This document shows, in pieces, positions 47,801-54,100 of a stretch of 64,000 bases of DNA (position 1 is the first letter of the stretch; every line of letters starts with the position of its first letter). The DNA comes from Symbiodinium natans (lineage: Eukaryota; Sar; Dinophyceae; Suessiales; Symbiodiniaceae): assembly GCA_905221605.1 (NCBI GenBank), contig CAJNDS010002615.1:165001-229000 (forward strand), given 5' to 3'. The position numbers and the translations under genes were made by a program. The notes beneath the pieces are model-generated. The model ran no database searches, was not told the origin of the DNA, and worked only from the letters and a program-made list of their open reading frames with translations.

Positions 47801-48212
47801 ATTTCCACCTCGATTGGTTTTGCACTGTCTTGTTGTGGTTCTTTGTTGCGCTGCATGTTGTTCTTGCCTGAGCAATTCATTCAGTGCAGCAGAAGCAAGG
47901 AACAGCTAGCACATCAAGGGCAAAGCATGGCAAAGCTACTACAGGTGACGGAATAATTATGCGCTAGTTTTAGCTCGTCGTCCCTGCACGTGCAAAACAT
48001 GAAGTATTTCCAATGCCCATTCTAAGCAACCGGGCCCCTTGTATCCCCCTAAGCCCGACACCCTAAGCTTTAAGCTCTGAACTCTGAACCGTAAACCCTG
48101 CCCTAATTTTTGAATGGGCCCCCGTAGATGGCACCTTCTTCCACGGGTGTCTTTGCCGCAGGCCGTCACCACCGCGTGTCAGCACCTCCCGGCACTCGAC
48201 CTGCAACTCTAG
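20184..48212 (+). CDS. Leucine-rich-repeat (RNI-type) protein gene, 30 exons, 5' end not seen
   Basis: Seven tandem cassettes (20184, 24450, 28939, 31598, 35276, 41525, 45658) each hold four exons of 84, 84, 39 and 45 nt. They encode three LRRs of exactly 28 residues, and all are phase 0. The three types are: ALADGLQGHSALEVL..NRIGDAGLQ; ALAGALRSHGRLRDL..NGFGDEGAE; and ALGAALGSWPLLQ joined to ELRIAGNSIGDLGAK. An eighth-type LRR exon (47142-47225) and a terminal exon (48162-48212, stop TAG) complete the 3' end. The spacing L..AL..H..L..L.L..N.IGD.G is that of ribonuclease-inhibitor-like LRRs, which form a curved binding scaffold. Ligand and compartment are unknown. Of 29 introns, 22 have GC donors, six GA and one GT; all end AG, and every exon ends in AG. 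No frame break was found in 632 residues. The start of the protein is not identified. Confidence 0.85.
21235..24449. repeat. Inter-cassette intron, cassettes 1-2
   Basis: 3215 nt. Landmarks shared with the other inter-cassette introns are a poly-C at about 21650 followed by TTATGGCTTGCCGTTCCAGG, a decayed LRR fragment (21894), GAGAATCCYGC short repeats (22500-22700), TGCACTGTGGACATGA (about 22920), and the ACTCCAACCCTGCCGCTATA block (about 23925). Open frames up to 274 codons occur but shift and break between copies. I see no gene in it. Confidence 0.85.
21894..21940 (+). pseudogene. Decayed LRR half-exon (copy 2)
   Basis: The frame reads LRDLDLSHNGFGFGRV. The first 12 residues match the second cassette exon (compare LRNVDLSHNGFGDEG of cassette 3), then diverge. 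The N-terminal half of the LRR is absent, replaced by pyrimidine-rich sequence. Interpreted as a fossil inside the duplicated intron. Confidence 0.6.
24450..25667 (+). CDS. LRR cassette 2 (four exons)
   Basis: Exons are 24450-24533, 25231-25314, 25443-25481 and 25623-25667. Distinguishing residues: VLFLFENRIGDAGLQ; ALAVALRSHGRLRNLELSNN with Cys and Ala following (CFADEGTE); ALGAAIGSWPLLK; ELRLGGNSIGDLGAK. The first intron is 697 nt, longer than in cassette 1. It carries an insertion (about 24886-25089) of CCCTAAA repeats plus a family A element. The second exon's acceptor region has lost the GCGGCTGCG found in other copies but keeps CAG|GCCTTGG. Confidence 0.85.
24886..25089. mobile_element. 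Insertion: CCCTAAA repeats plus family A element (copy 3)
   Basis: It is absent from the same intron of cassettes 1, 3, 4 and 5. It starts with CACCTAAACCCCTAAACCC (24894-24930). It includes AAGTAGGGTTCGAAGTACCC and ends CTTCCCGTGAACCTCCTA, which match the interior and right end of the element at 62543. The left inverted repeat is missing or degraded. The clear empty sites make this an insertion. Confidence 0.65.
25668..28938. repeat. Inter-cassette intron, cassettes 2-3
   Basis: 3271 nt, homologous to the previous one. It also holds 27405-28110, with three diverged repeats of GGAGTTYTGACAGGTT..AAGCTCCA. The same sub-repeat occurs near 37755, 38088, 38699 and 44170. The longest frame (290 codons, from 26982) crosses these repeats and is not considered a gene. 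Confidence 0.85.
26257..26297 (+). pseudogene. Decayed LRR half-exon (copy 3)
   Basis: The frame reads LRDLDLRHNDFGFG. It sits at the same position in the unit as the copies at 21894 and 33297. Confidence 0.55.
28939..29965 (+). CDS. LRR cassette 3 (four exons)
   Basis: Exons are 28939-29022, 29570-29653, 29738-29776 and 29921-29965. Distinguishing residues: VLWLHQNRIGDAGLQ; LRNVDLSHNGFGDEGAE; ALGAAIGSWPLLQ; ELKIVGNSIGNLGAK, where Asp is replaced by Asn. The second intron is shortened to 84 nt by a deletion right after GAG|GCAGAC, and the frame of both neighbours survives. Donors are GC, GC, GA and GC. Confidence 0.85.
29966..31597. repeat. Inter-cassette intron, cassettes 3-4 (shortened)
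   Basis: 1632 nt. The block with the C-run and decayed LRR fragment is missing. The sequence passes from the post-cassette segment (CCAGAAAATTCCGTCGCTGC, about 30111) directly into the GAGAATCC repeats at about 30150. The rest follows the common order. Confidence 0.85.
31598..32643 (+). CDS. LRR cassette 4 (four exons)
   Basis: Exons are 31598-31681, 32217-32300, 32418-32456 and 32599-32643. Distinguishing residues: VLWLRENRIGDAGLQ; LRDLGLHSNGFGDEGAE; ALGAALGSWPLLQ; ELRIAGNSIGDLGAK. This cassette's upstream intron is the shortest inter-cassette intron (1632 nt), missing the block with the decayed LRR fragment. Donors are GC, GC, GA and GC. Confidence 0.85.
32644..35275. repeat. Inter-cassette intron, cassettes 4-5
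   Basis: 2632 nt. It carries the C-run (about 33058), a decayed LRR fragment (33297), short GAGAATCC repeats (33900-34090) and the CTCCAACCCTGCCGCT block (about 34750). A deletion near 34440-34475 removes the GTGGAG/GAGAATCCCGCC segment found in other copies. Confidence 0.85.
33297..33337 (+). pseudogene. Decayed LRR half-exon (copy 4)
   Basis: The frame reads LRDIDLSHNGFGFG, nearly identical to the copy at 21894. Confidence 0.6.
35276..36333 (+). CDS. LRR cassette 5 (four exons)
   Basis: Exons are 35276-35359, 35886-35969, 36103-36141 and 36289-36333. Distinguishing residues: the first LRR is identical in protein to that of cassette 4; LRDLSLGKNSFGDEGAE; ALGTALGSWPLLQ; ELKLVGNSIGDLGAK. Identity of the first exon with cassette 4 suggests recent duplication or conversion. 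Donors are GC, GC, GA and GC. Confidence 0.85.
36983..37024 (+). pseudogene. Decayed LRR half-exon (copy 5)
   Basis: CTGCGAGACCCCGATCTTAG then CCACAGCGGCTTCGG. It has the same Leu-to-Pro change as the copy at 17674. Confidence 0.55.
38184..38663. mobile_element. 480-bp element with GTTGATCAAAA ends
   Basis: GTTGATCAAAA at 38184-38194 and TTTTGATCAAC at 38653-38663 are perfect 11-bp inverted repeats. The element interrupts the sub-repeat that is continuous around 27800-27840. Inside are a GCGAAAGATCCGCG-type motif, TTTAGGG repeats (38405-38450) and TTCCGCGCAAGGAAATTTAA near the right end. There is no long frame, so it is non-autonomous if mobile. Confidence 0.7.
40383..40595. repeat. 200-bp poly-G tract
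   Basis: About 210 bp of G with single T interruptions (GGGGGGTGGGGGG). It yields artefactual poly-Gly frames. It lies in a block not present in other inter-cassette introns. Such a run is a sequencing and assembly hazard. Confidence 0.95.
41236..41352. mobile_element. Inverted-repeat element (unclassified)
   Basis: CTAAGGGTCCGTGTACCTAT at the left pairs with GGTACATCGGTACATGAACCCTTAGG at the right, with an inner pair TATATCCTTGGG / CCCCAAGTATATCC. It is about 110 bp and non-coding, inside an insert unique to the intron before cassette 6. Confidence 0.7.
41525..42588 (+). CDS. LRR cassette 6 (four exons)
   Basis: Exons are 41525-41608, 42245-42328, 42412-42450 and 42544-42588. Distinguishing residues: ALEWLNLFQNRIGDAGLQ; LRKLDLASNGFGDEGVE; ALGAAMGSLPLLQ; ELKLNRNSIGDLGAK. 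It is the most diverged of the first six. The second intron is 83 nt. Just before the last exon the sequence CACAGCCTGT is triplicated (about 42511-42540), yet the AG|GAGCTG acceptor is kept. A C-run followed by an A-run (41818-41850) lies in the first intron. Confidence 0.85.
41818..41850. repeat. C-run followed by A-run
   Basis: About 17 C followed by about 19 A, in the first intron of cassette 6. It corresponds to a CCCCCAAAA-type stretch in the other cassettes that has expanded. Confidence 0.9.
43185..43224 (+). pseudogene. Decayed LRR half-exon (copy 6)
   Basis: CTCGGACCCCGATCTTAGCC then ACAGCGGCTTCGG. It has lost two bases at the start compared with copy 1, so its frame is broken. Confidence 0.5.
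44311..44336 (+). pseudogene. Truncated fourth LRR exon (remnant cassette)
   Basis: Only the last 26 nt or so of the 45-nt exon remain (SIGDLGVK frame), still followed by AAG|GCTC and the usual AGATGCGGGCGGGAGG tail. The upstream part has been replaced by unrelated sequence, with TTTAGAG at the join. Not expected to be spliced in. Confidence 0.75.
44787..44814. repeat. Poly-C run
   Basis: About 26 C. The equivalent place in other inter-cassette introns has none or a shorter run, so it is probably slippage-prone. Confidence 0.9.
45658..46912 (+). CDS. LRR cassette 7 (four exons)
   Basis: Exons are 45658-45741, 46567-46650, 46732-46770 and 46868-46912. Distinguishing residues: ALADGLRGHSALEVLWLFRN; ALAGALCSHGRLRDLSLASN; ALGAALCSWPLLQ; ELNLDGNSIGDLGAK. 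The first intron (825 nt) is mostly unrelated to those of other copies and carries a TTTAGGG stretch (46285-46390), yet its ends are conserved. The third exon's donor is GACCCA, again GA type. The last intron leads to a different LRR exon only 229 nt away. Confidence 0.85.
45785..46540. other. Cassette 7-specific intron filler
   Basis: The middle of the first intron of cassette 7 shares little with the other copies. It is GC-rich, with G-rich stretches (46083-46095), and has TTTAGGG-like repeats at 46285-46390. No exon signal was convincing here despite several open frames on both strands. Confidence 0.6.
47142..47225 (+). CDS. LRR exon outside the cassettes
   Basis: It is exactly 84 nt after GACCCAG, reading ALAPALRQLTGLRVLTLHFN then ELGAAGKE, a canonical 28-residue LRR, and ends GAG|GCCG. 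It differs strongly in sequence from all three cassette types, so it belongs to the pre-amplification gene. CCCTAAA-like repeats precede it, unlike the cassette introns. Confidence 0.8.
47509..47600. repeat. Dispersed repeat family C (copy 2)
   Basis: Reads ATGGGGGTTTCCGAAAGTAG then GGGTACC..GGGTCCTTATTATCAGGGATCC. It is the forward-orientation match to 8690, 53036 and 56652. It is in the last intron of the LRR gene. Confidence 0.7.
48162..48212 (+). CDS. Terminal exon of the LRR gene
   Basis: After CTTTGCCGCAG the frame AVTTACQHLPALDLQL ends at TAG 48210-48212. It fits the first half of one more LRR (A..TAC..LPALDL) and acts as a C-terminal cap. Junction GAG|GCC to CAG|GCC again shows the AGGC repeat. 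The 936-nt intron before it has TTTAGGG-like arrays. Confidence 0.7.
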   Translation, partial: AVTTACQHLPALDLQL

Positions 48213-48619
48213 CCGCCCTGCAGCAAACGGAAGGCGCCCCCTAAACCTAAGCCAGGCAGGGCCTTGGGGGGACATTTTCGGATTTTCATTTTTTTTTGTG
48301 GGGTTTTTGGATTGTTTTGGAAGGGAGTGTGCAAAATTTGGAAGGGAGTGTGCACAAGGGTCAACACCTGGGAAGGTTTCCTGGGAATTTCGCACTTTGA
48401 GAGGTGTTGTGGGCGCTTTGAGAGGTGTTTTGGGGCCTGCGGGGCAAGGAGCCGGTTTTAGGGGTTTGAAGGTTTTGATTTTGAGGGTTTTGAGGGCTTC
48501 GCGGGTGAGGGTTTTAGAGCTTCGTGGTTTGGGGCTTCGGCGGTTGAGGGTTGCAGGGTTCAAGGTTTAGGGGGTTGTTTGCTCGTGATTTTCGGCCATT
48601 AATTGGAGTCTTATCCGAT

Positions 48620-48927
48620 TCGGACCCTAATTTCCGGCGACTTCTGCGATTTTACGGGTCTTCTGAAGGCAGGGCCGTGTCTTCCGTGGAAGTTTACTCT
48701 TCTCGACACTACGTGGCCTCTTTTTGCTTGGGGTGTCGCTGCAGCAGAAGCAAGCTCGGCGTGCGAGCTGTGTCGCGAGAAGCCGAGGTTTCACATGCGG
48801 CGCGCGCATCCAGGCCGTTCGCATGTGGATCCGGGGTTCTTCGGGAAGCCTTGGTATCTGTTGAGGTGCGCCGACACGGGGCTTTTAGGGCGCAACCATG
48901 TATGCTTCCAGGCCTCCGCTTTCCAGG
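48620..48927 (+). CDS. Zinc-finger-like exon of an unidentified gene
   Basis: The open frame ends at a good donor TTTCCAG|GTAGGG. The second half reads CELCREKPRFHMRRAHPG, then GFFGKPWYLLRC. The Cys-x2-Cys, His-x4-His-Pro-Gly and following Trp-Tyr-Leu..Cys recall zinc fingers in very large E3 ligases such as MYCBP2/PHR proteins. That is a loose resemblance. The island lies after the LRR stop codon, so it should belong to a different transcript. Neighbouring exons were not found. The left boundary is uncertain. Confidence 0.4.
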
Positions 48928-49059
48928 TAGGGCTCTCTGTAGCTTCCCCCGCCCACAACGGCTGCGGGAGCCCTCCGCAAGTCCAAGAACACCAACTAAA
49001 AACCCTTTCGGTTTGTGGGGTGTGGGGGGTGGAGTTTTGAGGTCCACACACTGGGATGC

Positions 49060-50460
49060 CTGGCTGGCTGTGGTGCTGGGGTGCCCCTGCCTTGCTGTAC
49101 TGTAGCTACAGAGTTGCGGTTGCTTTCGTCTACTCCAGCAGCAGCAACAACCATCTGCGAGAACGCCGATGATGCGCTATACTAGAGGCGGCTACAGTGC
49201 AAGTACACCATACTAGAGTATGCTGGAATAAATTGCAGGCAGTATAGGACATTGTCATATACCACTGTAGTGATGATGCTGCAATGGCGCGCGCCCACTA
49301 GTCTTTGAAACATGGCATGTCTAAACTCTCTGGGTATGAGGCAGGGCGAGGGCCCGGCAAGGCTCCGCCTTAGGAAGGTGCAGCCTCGTCTATTCGTACA
49401 TTACGCTATGGTTGACTAGAGTAGAGCTTCATCTAACATGGTCTATAGCCCCCCTCAAGCCCCAGCAACATGTGGGCGGAGTGCTGGCAGCATCGCAGGT
49501 GGCTTGCTGGGTGAGCCAGAACAACCGCCCTAGCTGCGTAGCACATATCGAGATGCACCGAATGCGCCCGTACTTGGGCCGCTGCGACTAAAAGGTTGCA
49601 GCTCGGCTCACTTACTGAAAGTTGTCCTAGGACCTAGGATGCAGTTGATCCACAAGCTCTGGCCCGGTCTGCTGGCGAGTTGCCTTTTTACTGGAGCTAG
49701 CTCCACCTACAGCATCTGACAGCATCTTGCAGCTGTTCAATGCCTAGCTCAGATGTCCTTGTAGCCTTAGCCTTTCGCAAGCCTGAGACAACAAGGCACT
49801 CCCAGGGCCGTGCTCGCAGCCATTCCTTCATGCGCACAAAAGGCTGCCCCTGACCAGGGATTCGGAAAGTAGTGGCCATCATGGCCCTCCCCAGCCTTCT
49901 TGCAGTTGGGGGCTTGCAGAAGTCGCTCCTGTTTTCAGTCCAGGTGTGGTGTTTGCGGCTCAAACCCTTCAACAGTCCCTATACTAGTTTGCCATTCCTG
50001 GCGCGCCTCTGCTGCACGGTGGCGCATGTGCGTTCTTTGACCGCTGTGCCACCCTGTGCATTGCTCTGCATCGATCATGCTTCGTAAATGCGAAGGCTGT
50101 CGATTCGCCCGCCGATTTCGACAGCGCCAGTCTCCACACAGAAGTGCCTTGGGCGTTTTGGTTGCATTGTTTGCTCGTACGTCAGATGCCAAGCACACTC
50201 ACGCAAGAGAGACGCACGCTCGGAATTCCGGAGTTTGCCATTGGACAGGCATGCTTGCGATCTTGTTGTTGAGCCTTGTCCTCGCAGCATACGCCGATGG
50301 AAGCCGAGAGATTGCACGGTGGCTGCACTTGTCATGATGAGTTCCATCGCGCAGCTTCCGATAATGGCGGTAGTCTGTGTATTTTCTTGTTGGCAATCAC
50401 TTCATGATGTGCGTGGCATTCGTCATTTATTCCTAACCTGATAGATTTGGGTCGGTTTTG
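49060..50460. other. Stretch without recognisable gene or telomere-like repeats
   Basis: About 1.4 kb lacking TTTAGGG motifs, of ordinary base composition, with only short unrelated frames on both strands. It probably marks an intergenic region between the zinc-finger-like exon and the TMEM43-type gene. A promoter could lie here, but I see no recognisable element. Confidence 0.5.
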
Positions 50461-50633
50461 GCCCTAAGCAAGGTTTACCCTGAACCCTAAACCCTAAACC
50501 CTAAACCCTAGCCCCTCGAAAGCCTGAAGCAATTTAGGGCATGCCTGAGGTCCAAGATTTGCACTCTGGCGCAGCAGCCGAGTCCAAGCGGCTTTTGCAG
50601 GAAGTGCTTTGCAGAGCCGCGTACCCCAGCTAG

Positions 50634-50702
50634 CCCTTAAGGGTTTAAGGGTTTAAGGGTTTAAGGGTTCAAGGGTTTAAGGGTTTAAGGGTTTAAGGGT
50701 GG
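50634..50702. repeat. (TTTAAGGG)n array
   Basis: About eight copies of an 8-bp unit TTTAAGGG (one TTCAAGGG), a homogenised one-base-longer version of TTTAGGG. It precedes the exon candidate at 50745. Confidence 0.95.
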
Positions 50703-50745
50703 TGTCGCCACTTGCATACATTTCGTGAGTCCCGTGCTTGTTTGC

Positions 50746-50878
50746 AGGAACATGTGGTGTTGAAGGATCACATCGCGACCCGCAAGACCCGCGAGTTCTT
50801 GAAGTCTCATTTACGACCCGTGCAAGCACCAATGCTGCCGGAGGCCGCGCAAGCCACTTTGTTTTTTTCGTTGGAAGG
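50746..50878 (+). CDS. Isolated exon candidate
   Basis: After GTTTGCAG the frame reads EHVVLKDHIATRKTREFLKS, then HLRPVQAPMLPEAAQATLFF. It is followed at once by CCCTCTAAG repeats. It could be a 5' exon of the TMEM43-type gene or belong to the preceding gene. No family was recognised. Confidence 0.35.
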
Positions 50879-50879
50879 C

Positions 50880-51030
50880 ATGAAGCCCTCTAAGCCCTTA
50901 AAGCCCTGTAAGCCCTATAAACCCTATAAGCCCTCTAAGCCCTCTAAGCCCTCCAAACCCTGCAAGCCATGTAAAACCCTAACATACCCTAACCCTGTAA
51001 GCCCCAGAAAACCCTCTAAACCCTCTAGCT
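50880..51030. repeat. CCCTCTAAG-type repeat
   Basis: About 15 copies of 8-9 bp units such as CCCTCTAAG, CCCTATAAG and CCCTGTAAG. It is another local derivative of the telomere-like unit, in the intron before the first TMEM43 exon. Confidence 0.9.
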
Positions 51031-51046
51031 GCTCAGAGTTTTGCAG

Positions 51047-51110
51047 AGGCATCGGCATCAGGGCTTCTCCAGAAAGTGCAGCAAGCGCCCACAACGACAG
51101 TCACGCACAA
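51047..51110 (+). CDS. TMEM43: TMEM43-type exon: N-terminal tail
   Basis: After TTTTGCAG the frame reads ASASGLLQKVQQAPTTTVTH and ends CAC AA|GT. Joined to 51325 it completes a Lys codon and leads into SWLSRMGE. Thr-rich sequence just before a WxSRxG motif is usual in this family. This is the earliest exon tied in phase, and it lacks a start Met, so more lies upstream. Confidence 0.6.
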
Positions 51111-54100
51111 GTGCGAGACTTGGGGCGCGAGTTGCACATTTGTGCTAGCCTGCGAGCCCCATACCCCTTGATGAAAGACGATTCCTTAAATTCATCTCAA
51201 TAAGGATCCCTGTAGAGTTTCGGTTATACTCCTTGCACTCTCTGTTCTACTTCATTGACACGGTTCATGCGTGCATGAGGACATATGCCTGAAGCTTCAC
51301 GGAACAAGAGTCCGCTTTTGTGAGGTCGTGGCTTTCCAGGATGGGTGAGGCTTTTGCCAGTGTGATTATGGGCCTGGCGATGATACCATTTTCACTGGCA
51401 GCTTGGTTCTATGATTTTACCCTAAGCCCTAAACCCTTAACCCTAAACCCTAAGCCGCAGTGTTCCCTGATACCATCCATGCCTTACTTGCTCCTGCTGC
51501 GTCACAGGCATTGATGTGGATGAACGAGCGGAGAAATGCCCAGCAGGAGATGCACCAGTTGGATTGGTGAAGCTGAAGACTTCCTGGGGCCTTTAAAGGC
51601 CCCTGATGGGGCGTTAAGGCACCTTTTAAGGGCCTTGACAAGGCTTTTTTTTAGGCCCCATATGGAAGCCTTTTATAGAGGACCCTTAGCCCTAAAGCCA
51701 GGAGACCATCCTCAAGCTGGGGAAGACGGAGGCGGCGCCAGGGGGGGGGTAGGTTTAGGGTTTAGGGTTTAGGGTTTAGGGTTTGCTGTGATAGGGCGTA
51801 GGTGCTGTGAAGGTCAGGTTTCGGAACAAGCTCGAAAGCTTCGTGAGGTGCGAAGAGCAGCTTTTGGCCCGATTGTGGAGGGCCATCTAATACTTTTCTC
51901 CCACCCCACGCCGTCCAAGGCGGCAAAGCCACCCAAACCTATTCCTTTTAGGGTTTAGGCCTAAACTCAAGGCAACAGTTCATTTTTTACAACTTGTTCA
52001 GTTTCATGAAGTTCGGGGGTGAAAGGGGTCCAGCCCAGGGCGGCCCAGGGCCAGAAGAGCTCAGGGGGGCCAGGGGGGCCCAGGACAGCCCAGGGGGGTC
52101 AGGGGGGTTGAGGGGGGCCCAGGGGGGCCCAGGGGGGCCCAGGGGGGCCCAGGGGGGCCCAGGGGGGCCCCCAGGGGGGCCCAGGGGGGCCAGGGGGGCC
52201 CAGCACCCCCAAACAGGTTTTTGAGCACCCGCCCTGCCTAGCCTGGCCTGCGGCCCCCTGGTCCCTGGACACGCTGCGGTGAGGGGTCCGGGTCCTCCTG
52301 GCCTGGGGGCCTTGGGGTACCCCCCCCCGAAATGCCAGCGCCATCCAGGGTGAAGGGCTTGGGGTTTAGGGTATTTACCTTATTAAGGGGACCAGTACTG
52401 GTCCCCGGGAGAACCTGCTCCGGTACCGGGCCCATCGTGGGTGCTACCGACCTCCTGGCTGCAGGAGGCGGGCAAGCGACCTGGGTCGACCTTCGCCATG
52501 GAGGTCGAAGGGCTTAAGCGCCGCCCCCCCTCTGTAGGGGGGCGGCCTAGGCCCTGAGTTTAGGGTTTAGGGTTGAGGGCTTAAGGGACGGAAGGGGGGG
52601 GGGGGAGATGTGCTGCCTACTTGCGTAAAAGGGGGATGAAGCCTCTAAAAACTGGTGAGAGCCAGCCACTCGGGGCTTGAATCCCGGAGATATGTGCTAC
52701 GTAGTTTGTGGTGCCGGTCGTTTGCTTTTGAAGCACCGCGCTTCTTGATTGCTGTCCGGTGCCTGGGTCACGCATGCCTGCTTTGCATGCAGGTCCAAAC
52801 CATTTCCTCGAAGTTCCTCCGCAGCAGTCCGGGATGTAGGGTGTTTGGCTGGACCGTTGGGTGTCGAGGGTGTGTGCTGCATAAGGAGCCTAAACCCAAA
52901 ACCCTAAACCCTAAAAGAAGCTATGGTCCAGCGGCTGCAGCCTGCCCACTTAGTTGCAGGGCCTGCGTAGTCCAAGGTCTGTCGATGAGACGTTGCACGG
53001 GACGCCGCTCGCTTTGGGAATTTGCGAAAATGGTAGGATTTTCTTATAATAGGGACTCCAAGAAGGAGCCCTCTAACTTCGGAACCCCCCCCTTTTGGTT
53101 TGAGTGTGGGCCGCGTCGAAGGCTGTTGATTTCACGAAGCCAAGGCTTCAGCTTCAACTCCCGAAGCTTCCGGTTTAGAGGTTAGGATTTAGGGTTTAGG
53201 GTTTAAGGTTTAGGGTTTAGGGTACCAAGTCAAAGAATTCTGTGTTTGGATTAGCATACACCCTCACATAAAGGTCTTCATGAGTTCGTGTCCTACGCCT
53301 CAAGATGCCTTGAGCTTTCCAAGAACAAGCCAGCCATTTGGTCAAGGTGTAATAAGCTGGTTTCAGGGCTTTGTTTAAGGTCACTTTTCTGGGAGTGATC
53401 TTAAGCGAAGTGCGCTAAGTTATTAGCGGGTGTGACTGGTTGAAACTCCCATACGCCGGGCTTCCGCTTCTACCCACCGGAACTTCTTGGAATGGTTGGC
53501 TCAGACAACTGTCCATCCTTCAAGGTTGTGCCCTGTACGTAGCGTGTTTTTTCTTGAAGAGTCTTGGGAGAGGAATTTGTGGAGTCACAGGTACATCAAG
53601 GCAGCGCATGCACTCGTCTTTTTGTAGAAGAGGCTCGAACAACACTATCTGACCGTTTTTCGGGGTCTCCACTTGCTGCACAAAGGCTGGTTCATCTAAA
53701 CGACGCAGACGCGACAGGCATGGATGAGATGAAGGAGATGTTGTCAAAGGTGGTTGCGGAAAGTGTCACTAGTATGCCCAAGCCCTAAACCCTGACTCCT
53801 AAGTAAGTCACGTCTTCCAGTTCTTCTGGAGAAGCCGGGCACAGCAGCCACATGCACTTCCATAGTCTCCGCGAACCCGAGAATTCTACTCCAACAGAGA
53901 CCCATACCCCCTCAATGAAGGACTCGACCTAAAATTGGACTTCAAGGTTGGAGTTTTGATTTCTTTGAAAGTATTCATGGGTTCCCTACTACTAAACCCC
54001 CCCCCCCCCCCTAGGTGCCCCAGGGGATATTTAAGCCTAATTAAGGCTACTTAAGGGGGGAACCTAGCGGGTATAGAAGGGGTAGTAGGGGAAATTCCAG

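Noticed and set aside
52018-52224. Collagen-like Gly-Pro frame.
   Set aside because: It is a translation of a GGGCCCAGGGG tandem repeat inside a TMEM43 intron, with no splice support.
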